The position numbers and the translations under genes are program-made. Shown piece after piece: positions 43,228 to 51,366 of a stretch of 64,000 nucleotides of DNA (its first letter is position 1; the number at the start of each line of letters is the position of its first letter). Source of the DNA: DATKCF01 sp035513345 (GTDB lineage Bacteria; Gemmatimonadota; Gemmatimonadetes; Longimicrobiales; RSA9). A model generated the notes under the pieces. That model did not search any database. It was given only the letters and a program-made list of their open reading frames with translations, and was not told the origin of the DNA. Where the stretch lies: contig DATKCF010000188.1 in NCBI GenBank assembly GCA_035513345.1, positions 1 through 64,000 of the forward strand. The letters are read 5' to 3'.

Positions 43228-43692
43228 TCAGCTGCAGGCGGCGCAGACGCCGATGAGTTCGAGGCGGTACCCCTGGATTCGGAAGCCATCAACGGAGCCG
43301 ATCCCGCCGAGCGAGGCCGGGTCGAGGCGGCCGGGCACATCGGTCACGGCGTCGCATTGTACGCAGCGGGCGTGGGGGTGCGGATCGGTACGGCCGTCGT
43401 AGCGAGCGGAGCCATCGGCGTAGGCGAGCTTCATGGCGAGTTCGCACCCGACGAGCGTTTCGAGGGCCTTGTACACGGTGGCGAGGGAGATGTCGGGGAT
43501 CTCGGTGCGCACGGCGGTGAACACGTCGTCAGCGGTCGGATGGCTGGTAGTGGAACAGAGGTAGCGGTAGACGGCCGCGCGTTGGTGGGTATAGCGCTGA
43601 CCCTTGACGCCGAGGACGTGGCGAAGCCGGTCTTCGGGCGCTGGTCTGGGGGCTGTCCCCGACCTGACTGTTTGCGCGCGTTGAGTATGCAT
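43228..43692 (-). CDS. perR: PerR-type peroxide-sensing Fur-family repressor
   Basis: 154-residue Fur-family DNA-binding metalloregulator. The winged helix includes HPTADDVFTAV and ISLATVYKALETL. Regulatory metal ligands match PerR: His in TSHPTAD, Asp in SARYD, HPH, and Asp (not Glu) in AVTDV, the residue taken to separate PerR from Fur. A structural zinc site is formed by CVQC and GVCAAC. ATG 43692 is preferred over a longer frame because a promoter and palindrome lie directly ahead. It probably senses H2O2 through Fe-bound histidine oxidation and represses itself. Confidence 0.88.
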   Translation of the reverse strand: MHTQRAQTVRSGTAPRPAPEDRLRHVLGVKGQRYTHQRAAVYRYLCSTTSHPTADDVFTAVRTEIPDISLATVYKALETLVGCELAMKLAYADGSARYDGRTDPHPHARCVQCDAVTDVPGRLDPASLGGIGSVDGFRIQGYRLELIGVCAACS

Positions 43693-43699
43693 CGTTGTA

Positions 43700-43716
43700 G
43701 GAAAACTGTAGTTTCC
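43700..43716. promoter_or_regulatory. Palindromic operator over the perR -10
   Basis: GGAAAACTGTAGTTTCC, arms GGAAA and TTTCC plus an inner AACT/AGTT, covering the -10 (43705-43710) and lying eight bases ahead of the perR ATG. A second imperfect palindrome GACAG-N5-CTGTC follows at 43718-43732. Position and symmetry fit autorepression. Confidence 0.55.
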
Positions 43717-43734
43717 CGACAGGTCGACTGTCAA
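43705..43734 (-). promoter_or_regulatory. perR promoter
   Basis: On the minus strand TTGACA (43734-43729), 18 bp, TACAGT (43710-43705). The -10 lies inside the palindrome at 43700-43716. Confidence 0.6.
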
Positions 43735-43774
43735 TACACGGTGCGGTGCGGGAAGCGGGTACGGAGAGCGACAC

Positions 43775-44170
43775 ATGAATCCGAATGACAGCGCGCGCGA
43801 CAGCGGCGAGGCGCTCACGAAAGCGATCGTCGTGGCGGACATGCTGTTCGCGTCGCGTGTGCGTGGTGTTGCGGGCGCGCTGGGCGTGAGGGTCCGGGTC
43901 GTCGGCCGGCCGGCGGGCCTGGCGGCCGCGGTACGCGAAACGGGCGCGTCCCTTGTGCTGGTCGACCTCGAGCTGTCGAGCGGCCGCGGCCCGGAGGCGG
44001 TCCGGGCGATCCGGTCCGAGCCCGAAATGAACGACGTACGAGTCGTCGCCTTCTCGTCCCATGGGAACGCCGCGGCGATCGAGGCAGGCAGGGCTGCGGG
44101 CGCCGATCGCGTGCTGGCCCGGTCGGCGTTCGTCCAGCAACTGCCCGCCCTGCTGGCGAGCGACGACTGA
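43775..44170 (+). CDS. Orphan receiver-like domain protein
   Basis: 131 residues forming only a receiver-like alpha/beta fold. A likely acceptor Asp lies in LVLVDLEL and a Ser in VVAFSSH, but the usual first-strand acidic pair is reduced to one Asp (VVADML) and the conserved lysine position reads ARSAF. It may therefore be a pseudo-receiver. It is divergent from perR, sharing an 82-bp control region. GGAGAG precedes the ATG. Confidence 0.7.
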   Translation: MNPNDSARDSGEALTKAIVVADMLFASRVRGVAGALGVRVRVVGRPAGLAAAVRETGASLVLVDLELSSGRGPEAVRAIRSEPEMNDVRVVAFSSHGNAAAIEAGRAAGADRVLARSAFVQQLPALLASDD

Positions 44171-44185
44171 GGGCGGATGAGCGGA

Positions 44186-44217
44186 GGCCCCGCGCTGGCG
44201 CTTGCCGAGGCGGGGCC
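44186..44217. terminator. GC-rich hairpin between convergent genes
   Basis: GGCCCCGC (44186-44193) and GCGGGGCC (44210-44217) form a perfect eight-pair stem around a 16-base loop. No T-run follows on the plus strand. It could end transcription from either side. Confidence 0.4.
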
Positions 44218-44241
44218 CCCCGTGTCGAGTGGCGGTCCGAT

Positions 44242-44634
44242 TCAGGCCGCGTCCGCCTCTTCCTTGCGCTTGCAATCGATACAGTACCGGGCATGCGGCA
44301 GGGCATCGAGGCGTTCGAAGTCGATCAGCTTGCCGCAACTGTGACACATGCCGAAGGTGTCCGGATCCTTGTAGAGCCGGCGCAGCGCCTCTTCGACGCG
44401 GTACAGGTAGCGGCCTTCCTTGCTGGCGAACAGCAACATCTTCTCGCGCTCCATCGCATCCGTTCCGAGGTCGGCCATGTGATCGGAATAGGAATACGAG
44501 TCGGAGTCATTCTGCTCGGCGGATTGCTTGGCCATCTCATCGAACTGGCCGAGCGAACGAAGCGCGCGCTGGCGCTCGCGGATGAGGCGTTCCTGGATAT
44601 GTTCGAGCTGCTTCTTGGACAGTTTCTTAGCCAT
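44242..44634 (-). CDS. DksA/TraR-family zinc-finger protein
   Basis: 130-residue protein with a long N-terminal coiled coil (KKQLEHIQERLIRERQRALR, then DHMADLGTDAMEREK) and a C-terminal four-cysteine zinc finger, CHSCGKLIDFERLDAL followed by YCIDC. Members bind the RNA polymerase secondary channel and modulate stable-RNA and stress promoters. The tip of the coiled coil does not match E. coli DksA exactly, so I call only the family. ATG 44634 lies behind a promoter at 44718-44746. Confidence 0.88.
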   Translation of the reverse strand: MAKKLSKKQLEHIQERLIRERQRALRSLGQFDEMAKQSAEQNDSDSYSYSDHMADLGTDAMEREKMLLFASKEGRYLYRVEEALRRLYKDPDTFGMCHSCGKLIDFERLDALPHARYCIDCKRKEEADAA

Positions 44635-44717
44635 CCGGTCTCGTCTCCGTCGGTGGCGCCGACCCGTCGATCTCAGGGTACGGCCCGGCCAAGGCCAGCA
44701 ATGCACTTGAACCATGA

Positions 44718-44746
44718 ATTTTAACGCAGATCGCGTTTTGCGACAA
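44718..44746 (-). promoter_or_regulatory. Promoter of the DksA/TraR-like gene
   Basis: On the minus strand TTGTCG (44746-44741), 17 bp, TAAAAT (44723-44718), giving a leader of roughly 75 bases. Confidence 0.55.
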
Positions 44747-44771
44747 CCCGTTGCGGCGTCACATCCGCGAA

Positions 44772-45965
44772 TCATGCAGTAACGAGAAGGCTCGTTCCGT
44801 ACATGATGAGGAGTCCGAGCAGGATACCGGCGGCATTGGCGGCTGTCAGTGAGCCCGAGCTGCCGGCAAGGAATCGGCGCCACAGGAGCAGGACGACCTG
44901 GGCGATGGCGCCTGCGCCGATCGCAAAGAACAGGGTGGTCCAGAGCGGGGAGTAGACGAAGCCACCGACCCATGCGCCGACGATGGTCGGAGCACCGGCG
45001 ACGATGCCGAGCATGGCGAGTTGAGCGAGGCTCGGTTTCTCGCGCGAGAGCGGCGCGACGATGCCGAGACCCTCGGTCGTGTTATGAATGAGAAAACCGA
45101 GTACGAGGAATGTGCCCAGAGCGATCGCGCCGGACGAGTAGGCGGCGCCGATTGCAAGGCCTTCGCCGAAATTGTGCAGGCCGATGGCGATGGCGATGAG
45201 CGCGGAGACTCGGAGCGCCGATTCGGGGCCGGCAGACGGGCCGCGGCGCGATAGGGAATGGATCATGAGCGGTGTGCCCACTACGCCGAGCAGGATCAGG
45301 CCGATTCCGTGGACGGCGCCCGGCAGTGCGGCAGCGGTGGCCAGGGCTTCTTCGATGGCGTCGACGCCGAGGAAGACGAGGAGTCCGACCGTCAGACTGA
45401 GGAAGAAGTCGATGCCTCGCCGGCCGATGGTGCGCAGGAAGGGTAGCCAGAGCAGGCCGAGGAAGACAGGCACGACGCCGACGTAGACGCCGAGCATCGC
45501 AAATGTTCCCAGGTAGCGCGCATCCGGACGCGGGGTCCGCGTCGCGACCTCTACAGTCGCGCTGAATGTGAGGCCCGTGCTCGTGAGAACCTTGATCTCG
45601 TGCGGTTCGCCTTCGACCCAGGGGTAGGGAATCGAGATTTCACGGCTGGCGAGTCGGCCGACTGTGCGGCTGCCGTCGACGGTGTGCATCCAGTTCGCGT
45701 CATCCACCATGACCTGCGCGATCGTGACGGCATCGGGTCCGCCATTGATGACGCGGACGCGGAGCTGCCCTTCCGCCGGCAGGGTGATCCGGTCGATGGT
45801 GAGTTCCTCGACGGGCGGGAACGCCGCCTCGAAGACACCGACCGGACCGAAGCGCAGGAAGATGACGATCAGTGCTCCCATCAGGAGCAGCGGGGCGACG
45901 CCTTTCAACAGCGTTGTTCCCGCGAGCAGCCCGGTACGCGCGGGCCGCAACACTGCGTCACGCAT
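44772..45965 (-). CDS. ZIP-family metal transporter with an extracytoplasmic N-terminal domain
   Basis: 397-residue inner-membrane protein. After one N-terminal span comes a beta-rich domain of about 100 residues (VEELTIDRITLPAEGQLRVR, ATRTPRPD), then a ZIP core of about eight spans. The metal site is in HNFGEGLAIGAA and IHNTTEGLGIV. ZIP proteins import Zn2+, Fe2+ or Mn2+. The added N-terminal domain is unusual for a bacterial ZIP. Its ATG overlaps the oxidase gene by eight bases, so it is the third gene of the DtxR-oxidase-ZIP operon. Confidence 0.87.
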   Translation of the reverse strand: MRDAVLRPARTGLLAGTTLLKGVAPLLLMGALIVIFLRFGPVGVFEAAFPPVEELTIDRITLPAEGQLRVRVINGGPDAVTIAQVMVDDANWMHTVDGSRTVGRLASREISIPYPWVEGEPHEIKVLTSTGLTFSATVEVATRTPRPDARYLGTFAMLGVYVGVVPVFLGLLWLPFLRTIGRRGIDFFLSLTVGLLVFLGVDAIEEALATAAALPGAVHGIGLILLGVVGTPLMIHSLSRRGPSAGPESALRVSALIAIAIGLHNFGEGLAIGAAYSSGAIALGTFLVLGFLIHNTTEGLGIVAPLSREKPSLAQLAMLGIVAGAPTIVGAWVGGFVYSPLWTTLFFAIGAGAIAQVVLLLWRRFLAGSSGSLTAANAAGILLGLLIMYGTSLLVTA

Positions 45966-47016
45966 TGAGTGCCTCCCGCACGTCGAAGATTCCCATCCAG
46001 CCGAGCTCCGCGAACTCGCTCTGGTGCGCATGGAACATGAACCGACCGGTGTGGTTGAACGTGAACTCGAGGACCGCTCGCTCACCCTGACACAGCATCA
46101 GATTGTCCGTGAACTCGTGGTGCTCGAGATTCGTACCCGTCCGGAACGACCTGAAGAAGTTGCCGTGCAGATGGAATGAATTGATCAGATCGAACTCCGT
46201 GATGTTCACGAGATAGACGCGGTTCAGTTCGCCCCGGCGCAACACGATCGGATGTCTCTGGTAGTGGAATCCGACCGTGTTCACTGCATACACCTCGTTG
46301 TCACCATCGAAATTGGTGTCGAACCCGTTCATCACCATGACCATCTCGTTGGCGGGCGCGCGACCCTGCGGCGGGTCCACCAGGAACACGCCGTACAGAC
46401 CCTTGTGAATGTGCCGCTTGAGCGGAATCGCGTGACAGTGGTACAGGTGCAGACCGAACGGCTCCGCGTCGAACTCGTACATGAACGTCTGGCCGGGCTC
46501 GACCATCTCGAACACACCGTCCATGTCCGCGGCGTGAATGCCATGGAAGTGGATCGTGTGAGGATGACTCCCTCCGTTCACGAAGCGAACCCGCACCCGG
46601 TCGCCCTCCGTGCACCGGATCGTCGGTCCCGGAACGCTCCCGTTGTATGTCCACGCCGGAAAGAACACGCCAGGCGCAACCTCGATCTCGCGGTCCACCG
46701 CAACCATGTCGTACTCGCGCAGCGTCTGCCCCGAAGGCAGCGTCGAAACACGGCCCGTATCGAACTCCTTCAGGTACGCCACCGGATCGAACCCGCCCGG
46801 CCGGATGTCACCGACCACGGACATGTCGTGCGCATCGTGCCCGCTCGGACCGCGGGTCTGCTGCGCGGCAACGCTTGCCGCAACCCGGTCGCGGCCTGCG
46901 ACCAATGGACTCGCCGCCGTCAGACCCGCCGCACCGGCCACCCCCGCCCGCAGCAGATCCCTCCGTGTAAGTCCGCGGCTGCGCTCGGCTCGGTCGTCCT
47001 CGTCCTTATTACGCAT
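45958..47016 (-). CDS. Two-domain multicopper oxidase, Tat-exported
   Basis: 352-residue copper protein with a twin-arginine signal (LTRRDLLRAGVAGAAGL). Copper ligands are in HTIHFHGIH, the type 1 site LYHCHAIPLKRHIHKG, NSFHLHG and FMFHAHQSEF; the second His-x-His site lacks the Cys, as in nitrite-reductase-like and two-domain laccases. The function may be oxidation of Fe2+, Mn2+ or Cu+, or nitrite reduction. Position between a metal-responsive regulator and a ZIP transporter favours a metal oxidase (inference). GAGGAG precedes ATG 47016. It overlaps both neighbours by eight bases. Confidence 0.88.
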   Translation of the reverse strand: MRNKDEDDRAERSRGLTRRDLLRAGVAGAAGLTAASPLVAGRDRVAASVAAQQTRGPSGHDAHDMSVVGDIRPGGFDPVAYLKEFDTGRVSTLPSGQTLREYDMVAVDREIEVAPGVFFPAWTYNGSVPGPTIRCTEGDRVRVRFVNGGSHPHTIHFHGIHAADMDGVFEMVEPGQTFMYEFDAEPFGLHLYHCHAIPLKRHIHKGLYGVFLVDPPQGRAPANEMVMVMNGFDTNFDGDNEVYAVNTVGFHYQRHPIVLRRGELNRVYLVNITEFDLINSFHLHGNFFRSFRTGTNLEHHEFTDNLMLCQGERAVLEFTFNHTGRFMFHAHQSEFAELGWMGIFDVREALNA

Positions 47017-47731
47017 GTGCCTTCTCCTCTCGGCCGCTTCGGCCCGCCCTTCGCATCCTCTCCGGTGTGACCGCTCCGCCCGCCTCCACTCTCAACTCGT
47101 TGGCCATCTCGACCCCGATGTGCTCTACCGCCCCATCGACCTCCACCCGCAAAGGACCCCGCATCGGGGCACGGCCCAGAACCCGTAACTCCTTGCCCGG
47201 CATAAGCCCCAGACGCTCCAAATAACGCAGTACTTCCGGATCCTCGTCCGAAACCTGCCGCAACACCAGCCGCACACCCGCTGGCGCCTCCGACAGCCGC
47301 GGCCATGCCGGCTCCATGAACGGACGGCCCACCTCCGGTATCGGTGCGCCGTGAGGATCCACCGTCGGATGCCCGAGCAGCTCCTCCATCCGATCCACCA
47401 GCTCGTCCGTCGCCGCGTGCTCGAGCCTCTCCGCCTCCTCGTGAACCCGATCCCACGGCAGGCCCAGAACCCGCACCAGAAACAGCTCGATCAGCCGATG
47501 ACGCCGAACAAGCCGCACGGCCTCCGCACGTCCCTCGCCCGTCAGCCGAACGCCGCGGTACGGCTCGTAGTCCACAAGACCCTCACCGCTCAGTCGCTTC
47601 AGCATTCCCGTCACCGAGCCGGCCGAAACCGCGAGCCGCGCGGCGATCGCGTTTGTCCCCGCGGCCGCGTCATCGCGCCCGATCGCGAAGATCGCCTTGA
47701 GGTAGTCCTGCACAGTTGCTGATCGATTCAC
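47009..47731 (-). CDS. DtxR/MntR-family metal-dependent regulator
   Basis: 240-residue repressor with three parts: a winged HTH (SATVQDYLKAIFAIG, AARLAVSAGSVTGMLKRL), a metal-binding dimerisation domain (HEEAERLEHAATDELVDRM, DPHGAPIPE) and a C-terminal FeoA/SH3-like domain (RYLERLGLMPGKELRVLG). It binds DNA with Fe2+ or Mn2+. The GTG at 47731 is preferred over a TTG at 47761 because family similarity begins there and a G-rich ribosome site lies upstream. A palindromic operator sits on its own promoter. It is the first gene of the operon with the oxidase and ZIP. Confidence 0.9.
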   Translation of the reverse strand: MNRSATVQDYLKAIFAIGRDDAAAGTNAIAARLAVSAGSVTGMLKRLSGEGLVDYEPYRGVRLTGEGRAEAVRLVRRHRLIELFLVRVLGLPWDRVHEEAERLEHAATDELVDRMEELLGHPTVDPHGAPIPEVGRPFMEPAWPRLSEAPAGVRLVLRQVSDEDPEVLRYLERLGLMPGKELRVLGRAPMRGPLRVEVDGAVEHIGVEMANELRVEAGGAVTPERMRRAGRSGREEKAHA

Positions 47732-47773
47732 GGTTGAGCCCCCGCAGGAGTTGGCAGTCAATCCAAAATCTGT

Positions 47774-47791
47774 TTTTAGGTTACCCTAAAA
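47774..47791. promoter_or_regulatory. DtxR-type operator
   Basis: TTTTAGG-N4-CCTAAAA, perfect seven-base arms (18 bp). It resembles the known TTAGG...CCTAA DtxR/IdeR/MntR operators, and it overlaps the -10 of the regulator's promoter, so autorepression by the metal-loaded regulator is expected. The divergent acs gene begins 238 bp away. Confidence 0.75.
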
Positions 47792-47806
47792 CAACCGGCC
47801 CGTCAA
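47778..47806 (-). promoter_or_regulatory. Promoter of the DtxR-oxidase-ZIP operon
   Basis: On the minus strand TTGACG (47806-47801), 17 bp, TAACCT (47783-47778). The -10 lies inside the operator. Confidence 0.65.
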
Positions 47807-47942
47807 CCGGTAATCGTCTGCCGGCCGGCAGTTCCGACACCCCCGGTTCACACAACTGGAACGGCGCAGCCGGATCGCAGGCGTCGACCGGGCCGAGTCG
47901 TGAAGCAAACGTTCGGCATCGAGCAGGTACCGGCTGCGACAT

Positions 47943-47972
47943 TTGCCGCCCCGAGGACGCTCGGCCTATCCT
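47943..47972 (+). promoter_or_regulatory. Candidate acs promoter
   Basis: TTGCCG (47943-47948), 18 bp, TATCCT (47967-47972), followed by a small hairpin GTGGT-N5-ACCAC (47979-47993) in the leader. Confidence 0.45.
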
Positions 47973-48028
47973 TCGCTAGTGGTGACGAACCACCAGCTAC
48001 CAGACACGAATGGACACGGAGGATGAGG

Positions 48029-49984
48029 ATGACCGACCGCGAGACGCCGCTCGAGGCGCTGCTGCACGAAGAGCGGCGGTTTCCGCCGTCCGTGGAGTTC
48101 ACGTCGCGTGCGCACGCGGCGGATGCTTCGGTACATGAGGAAGCGGCGGCGGATCCGGAGCAGTTCTGGGCGAAATGCGCGGGTGCGCTGGAGTGGTTCG
48201 AGCCGTGGTCGGAGGTACTGGAGTGGAAGGCGCCGCACGCGAAGTGGTTCGTCGGCGGTCGGTTGAACGCGTCGTACAACTGTCTTGACCGTCACGTGAA
48301 GGGGAAGCGACGGAACAAGGCGGCTCTGGTGTGGGAAGGCGAGAGCGGAGACCGGCGGGTGTACACGTACTGGGACCTTCACCAGGAAGTGAGCCGGTTC
48401 GCGAACGTGCTGAAAGACGATCTCGGGGTGCTGAAGGGCGACCGTGTGGCGATCTACCTTCCGATGATTCCGGAAGCTGCGATTGCGATGCTGGCGTGTG
48501 CGCGGATCGGCGCGCCGCATTCGGTGGTATTCGGCGGGTTTTCGGCGGACAGTCTGCGGGACCGGATCAACGACGCATCGGCGAAGGTGTTGATCACGGC
48601 GGATGGCGGGTTCCGGCGTGGCCGGCCGGTGCTTCTGAAGGAGAGCGCGGACGCGGCCGTGGCGGAGTGTCCAACGATCGAGTCGGTAGTGGTTGTGCGG
48701 CGGGGTGCGGGTCTGGAGGCGCCGGTGCACATGCGAGGCGGGCGAGACCACTGGTACCACGAGCTGTTGCAGTACGCGTCGGCGGTGTGTCCTGCGGAGC
48801 CGATGGATTCCGAAGACCTGCTGTTCATTCTGTACACGTCGGGCACGACGGGGAAGCCGAAGGGTGTCGTGCACACGACGGGTGGATACATGACGCACGT
48901 GCACGCGACGACGCGGCTGGTGTTCGATCTGAAGGAAGAGGACATGTTCTGGTGCACGGCGGACGTGGGCTGGGTTACGGGGCACAGCTACATCGTCTAC
49001 GGTCCGCTGTCGAATGGAACGACCGTGCTGATGTACGAGGGTGCGCCTGACTGGCCGGACCGTGGTCGGTTCTGGTCGATGGTCGAGCGGAACGGTGTTA
49101 CGGTGTTCTACACGGCGCCGACGGCGATTCGCGCGTTCATGCGCTGGGGCTCGGAGTGGCCGGACCAATACGATCTGTCGACGCTGCGATTGCTGGGCAC
49201 AGTAGGCGAGCCGATCAATCCGGAAGCATGGATCTGGTACCACGAGACGATCGGTGGAGGCCGGTGTCCGATCGTGGATACGTGGTGGCAGACGGAGACG
49301 GGCGGAATCATGATCACGCCGCTGCCGGGATTGACGGCGACGAAGCCGGGCAGTGCGACGGTCCCGTTCCCGGGCATCAGTGCGGCGGTCCTGGATCAGG
49401 ACGGCACGGAGACATCGGCGGGTTACCTTGCGATCCGTCGTCCGTGGCCGGGAATGCTGCGCACGATCTACGGTGACGACGAGCGATACCGGCAGACATA
49501 CTGGTCGAAGTGGGACGGCCTGTATTTCCCGGGCGACGGCGCGAAGCGGGATGAGGACGGCTACTTCTGGATCCTGGGCCGGGTGGACGACGTTCTGAAC
49601 GTGGCCGGCCACCGCATCGGGACGATGGAGGTGGAGAGTGCGCTGGTGGACCATCCAGCGGTGGCCGAGGCGGCGGTCGTGGGGCGTGCGGACGATCTCA
49701 AGGGTCAGGCGATCGCGGCGTTCGTGCTGCTGAAGGAATCGGTCCGGGCGACCGAACACCTGAAGAACGAGTTGCGCGAGCACGTCGGGAAGAAGATCGG
49801 TGCGATCGCCAGGCCGGATGACGTGCTGTATGCGGCGGATCTTCCCAAGACGCGGTCGGGCAAGATCATGCGTCGGCTGCTGCGCGATATAGCGGAGGGC
49901 CGTGCACTGGGCGACACGACGACGCTGGCGGATCCGGCAGTGGTCGCCCGGCTGAAGTCGGAGTACGAAGAGAAGGAGACCTGA
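48029..49984 (+). CDS. acs: Acetyl-CoA synthetase (AMP-forming)
   Basis: Activates acetate to acetyl-CoA via acetyl-AMP. The 651-residue protein has the length and motifs of Acs: VFGGFSADSLRDRI, YTSGTTGKPKGVVHTTGGY, WWQTETGG, YFPGDGAKRDEDGYFWILGR, and PKTRSGKIMRR with the acetylation-sensitive Lys612. ATG 48029 is chosen because GGAGG ends six bases before it; an ATG at 48023 and longer starts are less likely. It has its own promoter divergent from the DtxR operon. Confidence 0.96.
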   Translation: MTDRETPLEALLHEERRFPPSVEFTSRAHAADASVHEEAAADPEQFWAKCAGALEWFEPWSEVLEWKAPHAKWFVGGRLNASYNCLDRHVKGKRRNKAALVWEGESGDRRVYTYWDLHQEVSRFANVLKDDLGVLKGDRVAIYLPMIPEAAIAMLACARIGAPHSVVFGGFSADSLRDRINDASAKVLITADGGFRRGRPVLLKESADAAVAECPTIESVVVVRRGAGLEAPVHMRGGRDHWYHELLQYASAVCPAEPMDSEDLLFILYTSGTTGKPKGVVHTTGGYMTHVHATTRLVFDLKEEDMFWCTADVGWVTGHSYIVYGPLSNGTTVLMYEGAPDWPDRGRFWSMVERNGVTVFYTAPTAIRAFMRWGSEWPDQYDLSTLRLLGTVGEPINPEAWIWYHETIGGGRCPIVDTWWQTETGGIMITPLPGLTATKPGSATVPFPGISAAVLDQDGTETSAGYLAIRRPWPGMLRTIYGDDERYRQTYWSKWDGLYFPGDGAKRDEDGYFWILGRVDDVLNVAGHRIGTMEVESALVDHPAVAEAAVVGRADDLKGQAIAAFVLLKESVRATEHLKNELREHVGKKIGAIARPDDVLYAADLPKTRSGKIMRRLLRDIAEGRALGDTTTLADPAVVARLKSEYEEKET

Positions 49985-49990
49985 GGGGAA

Positions 49991-50812
49991 TCAGCCGGCG
50001 AGTGGATCTCCGGTGCGCGGGTTCGATTCGCGCGCGGCGGCCGGCGGCTTCGAGAGCTTCGGCTGCGCCGGAATGCCGAGTGCGACCATTCCGGAAGGCA
50101 CATCCTTCGTGGCGACGGCCATGGAACCGAGCATGGAGTCGGCCTCCATGTTGGCGCCGGCGAGGACGGTAGCGTGGTAGGTGATGCGGACGCCGTCGCC
50201 GAGGTGTGTGACCGGAGAGGTGACGATGCGCTGGTCACCGAGGTCGTGCGTATGGCTGTAGACGTTGGCGTAGTCGGCAATCGACACGCGGTCACCCATG
50301 ATGATCCCGCCGCGGTCGTCGAGGAGTACGTTGCGGTGAATGACGCAGTTGTCGCCGACCTCGATGTTGTAGCCGAAGGAGAGCTTGACGAACTGGAAGC
50401 ACTTGAAGTTGGCGCCGCAGCGTCTGAAGACGTGGCGAGCGAGGATGCGACGGAACTGGACGCCGAGGTGTACGTTCTCGCCGGCCGGACTCTTGTCGAA
50501 CATTTCCCAGAGCCAGATGAGCGGCTTGACGCGGGCGAACCGGGCCTCGTCGATATCGGCGTAGTACTCGGGCTCGAGGGTGACGTTACGCGGGTCCATC
50601 TGGTCGAGCGCAATGCGTTCGTGGGCGTTCAGCGAATCGGTGGGCCGTCCGACCAGACCAGGAAACCAGAGTCCGGTCAGGATCTCGCGGCAGAGTTCGT
50701 TGCGGTCGCAGTCGTCGCGCTCGAGGCGCGAGGCGATGCCATCGAGCCACGCATCGGCGGCGGTATCCGCGTCAGCGGCGATCGGTACCTGACGCAAAGG
50801 CAGAAAGGGCAT
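49991..50812 (-). CDS. Hexapeptide-repeat acyltransferase
   Basis: 273-residue protein with a C-terminal left-handed beta-helix (IEVGDNCVIHRNVLLDDRGG, IIMGDRVSIADYANVYSHTH) and a catalytic-type histidine in SHTHD. Related enzymes O- or N-acetylate sugars and antibiotics. The N-terminal 120 residues (LCREILTGLWFPGLVGRP, DPRNVTLEPEYYADID) are a helical part I cannot place. A -10-like TAACCT lies eight bases before the ATG on the minus strand, which may mean a leaderless mRNA. The acceptor is unknown. Confidence 0.8.
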   Translation of the reverse strand: MPFLPLRQVPIAADADTAADAWLDGIASRLERDDCDRNELCREILTGLWFPGLVGRPTDSLNAHERIALDQMDPRNVTLEPEYYADIDEARFARVKPLIWLWEMFDKSPAGENVHLGVQFRRILARHVFRRCGANFKCFQFVKLSFGYNIEVGDNCVIHRNVLLDDRGGIIMGDRVSIADYANVYSHTHDLGDQRIVTSPVTHLGDGVRITYHATVLAGANMEADSMLGSMAVATKDVPSGMVALGIPAQPKLSKPPAAARESNPRTGDPLAG

Positions 50813-50931
50813 GAATCTCGAGGTTAGGGGTATTCGTCCGGACCGACCGGCCAGCGCGCAGTGAAGGTTAGGATCGCGCCTGCCAGCCTGCAACCGGGCG
50901 GGCGAGGCGGTCGTACGTTGGGCGGGTGCCG

Positions 50932-50960
50932 TTCCGCCGCCGGGCGGCGCCGGTTATGTT
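50932..50960 (+). promoter_or_regulatory. Candidate promoter for the 125-residue and DUF1232 genes
   Basis: TTCCGC (50932-50937), 17 bp, TATGTT (50955-50960), about 28 bases upstream of the ATG at 50989. Confidence 0.4.
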
Positions 50961-50988
50961 GAGGTCGTCCGCATCATGGGAGACACGG

Positions 50989-51366
50989 ATGCATGACATT
51001 CTGCGCAACCGAATCATGCGCAAGCTGGGAGCGCTGCCGGAGGAGCGGCTCTATCAGGTCCTCGATTACATCGAGTTCCTGGAGTCGAAATACGCGCCCG
51101 GCCGGGCCGGGCGGGCCGACGGGTTGCAGCGTTTTGCGGAGAAGCTCGAAGACAGCATGCGGATGAGGAACGTGGCGCCGAAGGTGATCAGCGGCACGGT
51201 AGGCGCGGTCGGAACGGCGCGTCGCGTCCTGCTCGATGTGGCCGGTGCCGGCCGTGAGATCGGGCGTACGATAATGGGTGAGACGCCGCCCGGCGAAACG
51301 CGACCGGCGGCCGTTGACCGCGACGAGGGCCCGAGCGGCGGAACGACGGGGGGGACCAGCTCATGA
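50989..51366 (+). CDS. Hypothetical protein with antitoxin-like N terminus
   Basis: 125 residues. The N-terminal helical part (RIMRKLGALPEERLYQVLDY, IEFLESKYA) looks like the short helices of DUF2281-type proteins. The rest is basic and then Gly/Thr/Pro-rich and probably disordered. GGGAG lies six bases upstream of the ATG at 50989. The stop overlaps the following DUF1232 gene (ATGA), so the two are coupled. No toxin partner is evident, and the role is unknown. Confidence 0.65.
   Translation: MHDILRNRIMRKLGALPEERLYQVLDYIEFLESKYAPGRAGRADGLQRFAEKLEDSMRMRNVAPKVISGTVGAVGTARRVLLDVAGAGREIGRTIMGETPPGETRPAAVDRDEGPSGGTTGGTSS

Noticed and set aside
47966..49783. 605-codon minus-strand frame opposite acs
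   Set aside because: Extremely Arg/His-rich, no known motif, and fully overlaps a complete Acs.
50010..50040. tRNA-like GGGTTCGATTCGC string
   Set aside because: It lies inside the acyltransferase coding sequence and no cloverleaf can be drawn around it.
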